A stretch of 36,526 nucleotides of DNA from Actinomycetota bacterium (lineage in GTDB: Bacteria; Actinomycetota; Nitriliruptoria; Nitriliruptorales; Nitriliruptoraceae): contig JAHWJY010000017.1 in assembly GCA_019348135.1 (NCBI GenBank), positions 1 through 36,526 of the forward strand, written 5' to 3'. Positions 16,083 through 23,625 of this stretch are shown in pieces; position 1 is the stretch's first letter; the number at the start of each line of letters is the position of its first letter. The notes under the pieces were generated by a model that saw only the letters and a list, made by a program, of their open reading frames with translations, was not told the DNA's origin and did not search any database. Made by a program: the position numbers and the translations under genes.

Positions 16083-18536
16083 TCAGGCCGGGGTCGCCAC
16101 GCCGAGGGAGACGGCGAGCCGGTCGAGCTCGTCGACCCAGCGCCCGGCCGCGGCGTCGCCACGGTCGGCCCGCTCGACGAGGCCCGGTCGGTGGTGGTGG
16201 ACGGCCCGGTGGCAGACGAGCTGGGCACGGGTGAGGTCGACGTCGAACGGCAGCTCGTCCGCGACCGCGATGAGCTCCTGGATCCGCCGGAAGAACGTCT
16301 CCTCCTCGGTGCCGAAGTCGTCGAAGACCTTGGGATCGTCGAGCTGCGACGCGATCCGCGCGGCGGTCCGCCCGACGCCCACGTCGAGCGCGTGGGCGAG
16401 GCCCTCGGTGTCGAGCTCGAGGCCGAGGCGGTCGGCCTCGTCGATGAGCGAGCGGATCCGTACCGGGTCGATGTCGCTCAGCAGGTCGCGCAGCTCGGCG
16501 TTGACGACGACCTCCGCGGCGTTGCGCAGGGGACGCGGGATGCCGCTGGCGAGGTCGGCGAGGAACCGCAGCATCGGCGCCCGGCTGCGGTAGATGTTGC
16601 GGTAGGCGGCCTCCACGTCGCGCATGCTGGCGTCGAGGACGGTGCCCAGGATGCGTGACTGCTCGTCCCGGAAGAGGTCGCGGAGCGAGTACGCGTGCCC
16701 GCCGAAGTGCTCGTCCAGCACGCGGATGAGCTCCGGCACGTCGGCACGCGCGAACGACTCCTCCAGCTGCGAGGTCATCGTGGTGAACGGCCCGTCGTCG
16801 TCCTCGGGCTTCACGCCGCAGGCGAAGTTGTGGTCGCCGAGGTGGACGACGCCGTACTCGAACGAGCCCGACTCGCGCGTCAGCACCGACCGGAGCCGGA
16901 TCTTGCCGTAGGCCATCTTCGCCCGACCCGCCTCCGCCAGGCGTTCCTCGGCGCGCTCCACCTCGTAGCAACCGAGCACCTCGCGGGTGCCGTGCCGGCC
17001 GAAGAGGCCGGCCATCGCGAAGTGCGCCGCGACCTTCTCGAGACCCGCGACCGCCGGCTCCACGAGCGCCTCGAAGACCGTGCGGCCGTCCTCGTACGCG
17101 GCGACGTTGCTCGGGGCGCCCTCGAGCAGCTCGAGGAACCGGCCGGTGAGCGCGCGGGCGCCGAGGTGGTCGCCGGCCAGCTGCAGGACGCGAGCGGCGT
17201 AGGCCAGGATCTGGACGGTCTCGATGCGCGACAGCTCGTCGAAGAACCAGCCGCAGCTCGTGTACATGAGCAGGCTGTGCCGTTGGAGCTCCAGCAGCGC
17301 CAGGGCCTTGACCTGCTCCTCCGTGTCGAGCGGGTGGGCCGCGTGCCGCGCGAGGAACGCGTCGACCTGCTCGTCGGAGCGGTCCAGCACGACGTGGATG
17401 TAGTCGTCACGTGCCGCCCACGGATCGGCGAGGAGCTGCCGCGCCGCGTCCTCGTAGCGCGGCCCGACCTCGTCGCGGAGCCAGTCCAGCGCCTGGCGCA
17501 GCGGCGCCCGCCACGCCTGGGAGAAGCCCGCTCCCTCACCGTCCGCGCAGCCGCAGTCGGCGCGCCAGCGCTCGACGCCGTGGGCGCACGACCACGACGA
17601 CGGCGACACGATCTCGGCCTCGTGGGTCGGGGGGAACCGCTCGAGGTAGGCGCCGTAGTTCGTGAGCGTGACGTCCGGGTCGGTCTCGAGGATGTCGAGC
17701 GCCCGCGCCAGGGCCATCTCCCCGTGGCGGTGGTGGTGGCCGTAGGACTCGCCGTCGGTGGCGATGTTGACGAGCTGCGGTCCGTCGCCGTCGACGAAGC
17801 CCGTCAGCAGTCGCTCCGCGAAGGTCTCACCGGAGGTCAGCAGACCCTCGAAGGCCACGGCCTGCGAGATGGGCCCGTCGTAGAAGAAGACGTCGATCGA
17901 CCGACCCGACGGCAGCGCCACGCGGTACGGCCGGGTGGGATCGACCCGGCCGCCGGTGACGTCGATCCAGCCGCCGCCCTCCGGTCGGGTCCGTGCCGCC
18001 TGGAACGGGGAGAGCACGGTGAACAGCACGCCCTCGGCGGCCAGGAGGTCCAGCGTCTCCACGTCCGCCGCGGTCTCGGCGAGCCACATCCCCTCGGGGT
18101 CCCGCCCGAACCGCGAACGGAAGTCCGCCAGCCCCCAGCGGACCTGGGTCCGCCGGTCGCGCTCGCTCGCGAGCGGCATGATGACGTGGTTGTAGACCTG
18201 CGCGAGGGCGGAGCCGTGCCCCTGGAACCGGTTCTGGCTCTCCTTGTCGGCCTCGAGCACGCCGGCGTAGGCGTCCGGCGCCGCGACCTCCATCCAGGCG
18301 AGGAGCGTCGGGCCGAGGTTGAAGCTGATGCGCGCGTAGTTGTTCACGAGCCGGATGATCCGGCCCTCCTCGTCGAGGATGCGCGCCCGGGTGTTGGGCG
18401 CGTAGCACTCCTCGGTGATCCGCTCGTTCCAGTCGTGGTACGGCGAGGCCGACTCCTGGCGCTCGACGAGCTCCAGCCAGGGGTTCTCCCGAGGTGGCTG
18501 GTAGAAGTGACCGTGCACGCAGATGTAGCGGTCCAC
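16083..18536 (-). CDS. GH57 family protein with DUF3536 domain, uncharacterised
   Basis: An 817-residue GH57-type protein. The N-terminus has the first conserved block with a HGHFYQPPRENPW pattern (H8, H10, Q13). Candidate catalytic residues by position are E154 in GMWLAETAAD and D261 in NIATDGESYGHHHRHGE. A Cys-rich segment, SSWSCAHGVERW then DCGC, follows at about 313-330. The C-terminal half is helical and matches what I know as DUF3536. The activity of this subfamily is not established to my knowledge; an alpha-glucan-acting enzyme is likely from the fold and from its place at the head of the treZ-treX-treY-malQ operon. The GTG at 18536 has GGAG five bases upstream. A -10-like element and an inverted repeat lie upstream. 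Confidence 0.85.
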   Translation of the reverse strand: MDRYICVHGHFYQPPRENPWLELVERQESASPYHDWNERITEECYAPNTRARILDEEGRIIRLVNNYARISFNLGPTLLAWMEVAAPDAYAGVLEADKESQNRFQGHGSALAQVYNHVIMPLASERDRRTQVRWGLADFRSRFGRDPEGMWLAETAADVETLDLLAAEGVLFTVLSPFQAARTRPEGGGWIDVTGGRVDPTRPYRVALPSGRSIDVFFYDGPISQAVAFEGLLTSGETFAERLLTGFVDGDGPQLVNIATDGESYGHHHRHGEMALARALDILETDPDVTLTNYGAYLERFPPTHEAEIVSPSSWSCAHGVERWRADCGCADGEGAGFSQAWRAPLRQALDWLRDEVGPRYEDAARQLLADPWAARDDYIHVVLDRSDEQVDAFLARHAAHPLDTEEQVKALALLELQRHSLLMYTSCGWFFDELSRIETVQILAYAARVLQLAGDHLGARALTGRFLELLEGAPSNVAAYEDGRTVFEALVEPAVAGLEKVAAHFAMAGLFGRHGTREVLGCYEVERAEERLAEAGRAKMAYGKIRLRSVLTRESGSFEYGVVHLGDHNFACGVKPEDDDGPFTTMTSQLEESFARADVPELIRVLDEHFGGHAYSLRDLFRDEQSRILGTVLDASMRDVEAAYRNIYRSRAPMLRFLADLASGIPRPLRNAAEVVVNAELRDLLSDIDPVRIRSLIDEADRLGLELDTEGLAHALDVGVGRTAARIASQLDDPKVFDDFGTEEETFFRRIQELIAVADELPFDVDLTRAQLVCHRAVHHHRPGLVERADRGDAAAGRWVDELDRLAVSLGVATPA

Positions 18537-18574
18537 GCAGGCTCCGTGCGGGTCGGGGGCTGGGACCGGAGAGC

Positions 18575-18598
18575 TCGTGCCGGAGCGTCACGGCACGA
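18575..18598. promoter_or_regulatory. inverted repeat, candidate operator
   Basis: Perfect 8-bp arms TCGTGCCG and CGGCACGA separated by 8 bases. It lies in the divergent region between the GH57-DUF3536 operon and the glucoamylase gene. It starts six bases downstream of a minus-strand -10-like hexamer, so it would cover the transcription start of the trehalose operon. The size and place fit a dimeric repressor site; no regulator gene is in the window. Confidence 0.4.
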
Positions 18599-18604
18599 AC
18601 GCGA

Positions 18605-18610
18605 AGGGTA
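18605..18610 (-). promoter_or_regulatory. candidate -10 element of the GH57-treZXY-malQ operon
   Basis: On the minus strand this reads TACCCT (TANNNT). It would give a leader of roughly 60 bases before the GTG at 18536. No good -35 is visible. The inverted repeat immediately downstream would place an operator over the start of transcription. Confidence 0.35.
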
Positions 18611-18702
18611 CCTCCCGCCGGCTCCCCGATCGGCCGCCAGTCGGGAGGAGGCCCGGGGCCGCGCGTCGAAGTCTCCGTCACCCCCTCTCCAGAGGTCCTC
18701 CC

Positions 18703-21027
18703 GTGCGCGTCCTCGCACTCGTCCTCGTCGCGCTCCTGATCGCCGCCGACCCCATCCACGTCGGGACGCCCGACGGCCGCGTGCAGGTCACCGCGGACGG
18801 CGGAGGGGGCGCGGACGGCGGCTCCGCGACGGTCGAGGGCAACGTCGGGGCGCAACCCTTCCAGACCGGTGTCGCCGCCGACCACGACTCGCTGCGCATC
18901 GAGGACCCACCGATGGCGGAAGCCTGGGAGTTCAGCGCCGACGGGCACCACGCGGAGCGCGAGGAGCTCTACGGGCCGCGGGCGGCCAACGCGTCGCTCG
19001 GCACCGGGGGGCTCACCGCCAACGTCGCCCGCGACGGCGTGCTCTCCGGCCTCAACTGGCCCGGACCCGGCCTCTACGACCACCTCGCCTACCTCAACGT
19101 CTCGCGGGACTGGGACAACCACGGCTCGGCGGACACCGCGGGTTCGTTCGGCGGGCTCGGGACCGGTTGGCTGCGCGAGGACTTCGGCTGGGAGGTCGTG
19201 GACCAGCGCTGGTCCGACGCCGAGACCGGCACGCTCGAGACCGTGCTGTCGTCCGAGGCGGAGGACCTGACGGTCACCGTCACCGACGTCGTGCACCCGA
19301 CCGAGGACCTCCTCGTCCGCAACTTCCGCTTCTCGCGCGACGTGACGGAGCCCTTCGCCTACTACGGCAACTTCAACCCCACCACGAGCCGGGCGCCACG
19401 CGTGCCGTCGGTCTTCGACGCCTTCGCGGACCCGGTGCTGGACTTCGCCACGACCTACAGCGAGACCGAAGGCGCGCTCCTCCACTTCCGTCCGTACCGG
19501 GTCGACCCCGCCTCCTTCACGCGCCTCGCGACCTCGCAGCCCGACGCGGCCACCGCCCAGGACGCCGTCGCCGGCGGCTTCGGCCCGGGCGTCTACCTCG
19601 CCGTCGCCGGCCAGGACCGCCCCGCATCGTTCCAGGCCGGGCTCGAGACGGTCGGGCTGGTGCGCGCCGAGGGCGAGGGCACGCCGCTCCTCGATCCCTA
19701 CTACGACCTGGCGGACGGGTCGCTGTCGAACTCGCCTGCCGCGTTCGGCAAGACCGCCGGCGCGCTCGCGGGGCTGCCGTCGGACCCGGACGGCTCGTAC
19801 ACGGTCTACCTCTCCGCCGCGGAGCGGCCGGGGGACGCCCTCGACACCATCCGGGACGCCCGCCGGAGGGGCTTCCGCGCGATCAGGGCCGCCGCCGACG
19901 CCGACTGGCGCCGCTGGATCGGCCGGGCCCGGCTGCCCGACACCGAGGACGGCGCCACCCTCGACGTGAGCCGGCGCGCCCTGATGCTGATCCGGACGGC
20001 CCAGGACCGGACCACCGGCGCGATCGTGGCGAACACCACCGCCCAGACCCCCTACCGCGAGGACTGGGTGCGTGACGGCGCCTTCTTCAACTACGCCCTG
20101 CTGCTGGCCGGCTACGACGACATGGTCGCGGCCCACAACGACTTCTACCGGCGCATCTACCGACCCGGCGGCACCTGGGATTCGTTCTACTACACCGACG
20201 GTGCCGAGGCCGGAGCGATGTTCCCCTACGAGATCGACAGCCAGGCGTTCGCGCTGTGGGCCCTGTGGCTGCCGATGGAGTTCGGCGCCGACGTCGACTA
20301 CCTCGCCGACGTCTACCCCGCTATCCGGGAGACCGCCGACGCGCTCCTCCTCTGCACCGACCCCACCAACGACATGCAGTGCTACGCCCCGGAGGACGAC
20401 GCCTACCGGCCGACCCAGGAGTCCCAGGGCGCCGCCACCGTGTACCTCGCCTTCCGCAGCGCGGTCGCGGCCGCCGAGGCCATGGGTGTCGAGCCGAGCC
20501 CCGCATGGGCCCGCCGCGCCGAGGAGCTGCGCACCGCGACGCTCGAGGAGCTGTGCGACGACGACGGCTGTCGGGGTGGCCGTGGCGGCATCTACCTCGT
20601 GTGGCCGTCGCGCCTGCTCGACCCGGACGATCCCCGGACGGCCGAGCTCACGCAGTCGCACCTCGCGCGGTTCGCCGACCAGCTCGACCGCCGCGTGCGA
20701 CGCCAGGAGCCGGTCGTCGGCGGCTTCTTCCAGTACCCGATGGAGTCCATCCTGGCTCTCGCCCCCGCCTGGGAGCACCCCGATGCCGACGCGCGCCTGG
20801 ACGCGGCTGTCCGGTGGCTGACCTCGGACGTCGTGGAGCCCGGCGTGCTGCACTTCGGCGAACGGATCTACCGCGACGGTCCGCGGAGCCACCTCCACAC
20901 CGTCGGGTTCCCGCACATCTGGTCGGGCGCCGAGACCTACCTCGCGGCGGCCTTCGCGGAGGGTCTGACCGGGTGTCGGCGCGGCGTCGACCGGATCGGC
21001 GAGGCCACCTGCCGTCCCGGCCGCTAG
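18703..21027 (+). CDS. secreted six-hairpin glycosidase, GH15 glucoamylase-like
   Basis: A 774-residue exported protein. The GTG at 18703 has AGAGG upstream at a six-base spacing and opens a short signal sequence (VRVLALVLVALLIAADP). After a Gly/Asp-rich linker comes a beta-rich domain (about 85-390), then an (alpha/alpha)6 catalytic part. The glucoamylase-like block YREDWVRDGAFFNYALLLAG is at 451-470; candidate acids are E573 in PTQESQGA and E744 in HIWSGAETYL. GH15 enzymes release glucose from starch, dextran-type glucans or, in some actinobacteria, trehalose, so the substrate is open. Cysteines at 551, 560, 618, 623, 758 and 770 could form disulfides outside the cell. It is divergent from the trehalose operon, and its TAG overlaps the stop of the convergent kinase gene. 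Confidence 0.75.
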   Translation: MRVLALVLVALLIAADPIHVGTPDGRVQVTADGGGGADGGSATVEGNVGAQPFQTGVAADHDSLRIEDPPMAEAWEFSADGHHAEREELYGPRAANASLGTGGLTANVARDGVLSGLNWPGPGLYDHLAYLNVSRDWDNHGSADTAGSFGGLGTGWLREDFGWEVVDQRWSDAETGTLETVLSSEAEDLTVTVTDVVHPTEDLLVRNFRFSRDVTEPFAYYGNFNPTTSRAPRVPSVFDAFADPVLDFATTYSETEGALLHFRPYRVDPASFTRLATSQPDAATAQDAVAGGFGPGVYLAVAGQDRPASFQAGLETVGLVRAEGEGTPLLDPYYDLADGSLSNSPAAFGKTAGALAGLPSDPDGSYTVYLSAAERPGDALDTIRDARRRGFRAIRAAADADWRRWIGRARLPDTEDGATLDVSRRALMLIRTAQDRTTGAIVANTTAQTPYREDWVRDGAFFNYALLLAGYDDMVAAHNDFYRRIYRPGGTWDSFYYTDGAEAGAMFPYEIDSQAFALWALWLPMEFGADVDYLADVYPAIRETADALLLCTDPTNDMQCYAPEDDAYRPTQESQGAATVYLAFRSAVAAAEAMGVEPSPAWARRAEELRTATLEELCDDDGCRGGRGGIYLVWPSRLLDPDDPRTAELTQSHLARFADQLDRRVRRQEPVVGGFFQYPMESILALAPAWEHPDADARLDAAVRWLTSDVVEPGVLHFGERIYRDGPRSHLHTVGFPHIWSGAETYLAAAFAEGLTGCRRGVDRIGEATCRPGR

Positions 21028-21452
21028 CGCCGCGGTTGCAGCTGCACGACCAGCTCCACGACGTTGTGCTGGTCCCGGGTGGACACGTGCAGCGCGTCCA
21101 CCAGGTTCCGCATCAGGAACAGACCCCAACCGCGGGGGCTCTGCTCGCCCCGCAGCTTGGCGTCGAGGTCGGGCGGCTCCGGGTCGACCGGCGGTCGGCC
21201 GCCTCGGCCCTCATCGGTGACGCGGACGACCAGGGTCTCTTCGGTGGCCCACACGCGGATCCCGACGAACCGCGAGGCGTCCCCGGCGTTACCGTGCTCG
21301 ATCGCGTTCGTCGTCGCCTCGGCGACCGCGGCCTCGAGCGCGTCGAGGCGGCCAGGCGCGAGTCCGAGGCCGGCACACGCCTCCCGTACCCGCGCCCGCA
21401 CGAACCGCACGTTGGACGGCGCGCCCGTGACGTGGAACCCGGCGAGCTCCAC
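21024..21452 (-). CDS. RsbW-like anti-sigma factor/serine kinase ATPase domain
   Basis: A 142-residue single-domain GHKL ATPase of the RsbW/HATPase_c_2 type, which in known systems binds a sigma factor and phosphorylates an anti-sigma antagonist. The N box is EAAVAEATTNAIEHGN, the G1 box DEGRGG, and the ATP-lid/G2 region RGWGLFLMRNLVD. I chose the GTG at 21452 because GGAGG sits five bases upstream. The GTG at 21497 would add 15 residues but lies inside a perfect 17-bp hairpin, so it is unlikely. No sigma factor or STAS partner is encoded nearby. It follows glgB on the same strand and may be read through the hairpin or have its own promoter. Confidence 0.8.
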   Translation of the reverse strand: MELAGFHVTGAPSNVRFVRARVREACAGLGLAPGRLDALEAAVAEATTNAIEHGNAGDASRFVGIRVWATEETLVVRVTDEGRGGRPPVDPEPPDLDAKLRGEQSPRGWGLFLMRNLVDALHVSTRDQHNVVELVVQLQPRR

Positions 21453-21469
21453 CTCCACCTCCAGGATGG

Positions 21470-21508
21470 GTGACGTTCCCGTGCCGCACGCCGGCACGGG
21501 AACGTCAC
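21470..21508 (-). terminator. perfect 17-bp hairpin after glgB
   Basis: Arms GTGACGTTCCCGTGCCG (21470-21486) and CGGCACGGGAACGTCAC (21492-21508) pair perfectly around a 5-base loop. On the minus strand it begins 11 bases after the glgB stop. There is no U-tract, so it may be a GC-rich terminator, an RNA-stabilising hairpin or a partial attenuator before the kinase gene. Confidence 0.65.
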
Positions 21509-21519
21509 ACCGTTCGGGA

Positions 21520-23625
21520 TCAGGCCTCGCCGAGGGCCTCGGGCTCGTGGGCGAGGTCGGCCTCGAGATCGCCGGCGGCCTCGTCGTCCGACGGCGTCAC
21601 GATCTCGTCGGCCCGGAGGATCACCACCGACAGTGGTGGCAGGGTGAGCGGGGCCGAGTGGTCACGCCCGTGGTAGGCCATCGGCTCGGCGTCGACGCCG
21701 CCGTGGTTGCCCTGCCCCGACCCGCCGTAGCGCGCGTCGTCGGAGTTGAACACCTCGCTCCAGTGACCGCCGACGGGGAGGCCCACGCGGTGCTCCTGGC
21801 GGACGACGGGCGTGAGGTTGAGGACCACGACGCAGTTGCGTGACCCGTCGCGCGTCCGGCGGAGGAACGCCACCACCGACTGCTCCCAGTCGCTGGCGTC
21901 GATCCACTCCCACCCGGCCGGGTCGACGTCCCCGTCGTGCATCGCGGGCTCGTCGCGGTAGAGGCGCCCGAGGTCGCCCACGCACTCGAGCAGTCCCGAG
22001 TGCAGCGGCCCGTCGAGCAGGTGCCAGTCGAGGGAGCGCTCGTGGCTCCACTCCTGCCACTGTCCGAACTCGCCGCCCATGAACAGCAGCTTCTTGCCGG
22101 GCGAGGCGAACATGTAGCCGTAGAGCGCGCGGAGGTTCGCGAACTTCTGCCAGTCGTCGCCCGGCATCTTGCCGATCATCGAGCCCTTGCCGTGCACGAC
22201 CTCGTCGTGCGACAGCGGCAGGCAGTAGTTCTCGCTGAACGCGTAGATGGCACGGAACGTGAGCTCGTTGTGGTGGTACTTGCGGTGGATCGGGTCGTGC
22301 TGGAAGTAGGACAGGGTGTCGTGCATCCAGCCCATGTCCCACTTCATGCCGAACCCGAGCCCGCCCACGTAGGTCGGGCGGGACACCATCGGCCACGCCG
22401 TCGACTCCTCGGCCAGCGTCTGCACGCCCGGGAAGGCGCGGTAGATCTCCTCGTTGAAGCGGCGCAGGAACGTGATCGCCTCGACGTTCTCGTTGCCGCC
22501 CCAGTCGTTGGGGATCCACTCGCCGTCCTTGCGCGAGTAGTCGAGGTAGAGCATCGAGGCGACCGCATCCACCCGGATGCCGTCGATGTGGTACTCGCGC
22601 AGCCAGAAGAGCGCGCTCGACAGCAGGAACGACACCACCTCGTGCCGGCCGTAGTTGAAGATGTAGCTCGACCAGTCGGGGTGGTAGCCCTTGCGGGGGT
22701 CGGCGTGCTCGAACAGGTGCGTGCCGTCGAAGTAGGCGAGGCCGTGCTCGTCGGACGGGAAGTGGCTCGGGACCCAGTCGATGATCACCCCGAAGCCCGC
22801 CTGGTGCAGACGGTCGACGAGGCGCTTGAAGTCCTGCGGCGTGCCGAACCGGGAGGTCGGCGCGAAGTAGCCGGTCGACTGGTACCCCCAGGACCCGCCG
22901 AAGGGGTGCTCCATCACCGGCATGAACTCGACGTGGGTGAAGCTCATCCGACGCAGGTGCTGGATGAGGGGGTCGGCCAGCTCGTCGTAGTTCAGCGCGC
23001 GCCCGTGCTCGTCGTCGCCCTCGTCGGGGACCCGACGCCATGACCCGAGGTGCATCTCGTAGATCGACATCGGCCTGTCGAGCGCCTGGTGCGCCTCACG
23101 GGCCGCCATCCACTCGGCGTCGTCCCACTCGTAGGACAGGTCCCAGATCTTCGAGCCCGTGAACGGCGGCGTCTCGGTGTGCACCGCGAAGGGGTCCGCC
23201 TTGTCCACCGTGTAGTTCCGGTGGCGCGAGCGGATGTGGAACTTGTAGGTGTCGCCCTGCCCGACCTGCGGCACGAACAGCTCCCAGATCCCCGACGACC
23301 CGCGCGCCGCCATGGGGTGGCTCGTCTTGTCCCAGCCGTTGAAGTCACCGATGACCGACACCGTCTCGGCGTTCGGCGCCCACACGGCGAAGTGCGCCCC
23401 GTCCACACCGTCGACGGTGCGCAGATGCGCCCCGAGCTTGTCGTGGATGTTGAAGTGACTGCCCTCGTTGAACAGGTGCAGGTCGAAGTCGGTCAGGATC
23501 GACGTCGCCCCCGCGCCCTCGACGTCGGGAGCCGGCGCGTCCCGGTCCGGGGCGTCGGTGGGTGTCGGGGCGTCGGTTCGGGTGGCCATCGTCGGACCTC
23601 TCGTCTCGTCGGTGGTTCGGGTCAT
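21520..23625 (-). CDS. glgB: 1,4-alpha-glucan branching enzyme (GH13)
   Basis: Introduces alpha-1,6 branches into the glucan made by GlgE; 701 residues, cytoplasmic. After a 40-residue Pro/Asp/Thr-rich N-terminus comes a CBM48 domain ([21 protein letters not shown], about 78-98) and the GH13 barrel. The barrel has D353 in [13 protein letters not shown] (nucleophile), E406/E407 in TLAEEST (acid/base) and D474 in [12 protein letters not shown]. The ATG at 23625 overlaps the treS-mak TGA by four bases and has GGGAG six bases upstream; an ATG 12 codons later is possible. It is the third gene of glgE-treS/mak-glgB, a known GlgE-pathway arrangement. The window also encodes an unrelated GH57 branching enzyme. 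Confidence 0.97.
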   Translation of the reverse strand: MTRTTDETRGPTMATRTDAPTPTDAPDRDAPAPDVEGAGATSILTDFDLHLFNEGSHFNIHDKLGAHLRTVDGVDGAHFAVWAPNAETVSVIGDFNGWDKTSHPMAARGSSGIWELFVPQVGQGDTYKFHIRSRHRNYTVDKADPFAVHTETPPFTGSKIWDLSYEWDDAEWMAAREAHQALDRPMSIYEMHLGSWRRVPDEGDDEHGRALNYDELADPLIQHLRRMSFTHVEFMPVMEHPFGGSWGYQSTGYFAPTSRFGTPQDFKRLVDRLHQAGFGVIIDWVPSHFPSDEHGLAYFDGTHLFEHADPRKGYHPDWSSYIFNYGRHEVVSFLLSSALFWLREYHIDGIRVDAVASMLYLDYSRKDGEWIPNDWGGNENVEAITFLRRFNEEIYRAFPGVQTLAEESTAWPMVSRPTYVGGLGFGMKWDMGWMHDTLSYFQHDPIHRKYHHNELTFRAIYAFSENYCLPLSHDEVVHGKGSMIGKMPGDDWQKFANLRALYGYMFASPGKKLLFMGGEFGQWQEWSHERSLDWHLLDGPLHSGLLECVGDLGRLYRDEPAMHDGDVDPAGWEWIDASDWEQSVVAFLRRTRDGSRNCVVVLNLTPVVRQEHRVGLPVGGHWSEVFNSDDARYGGSGQGNHGGVDAEPMAYHGRDHSAPLTLPPLSVVILRADEIVTPSDDEAAGDLEADLAHEPEALGEA

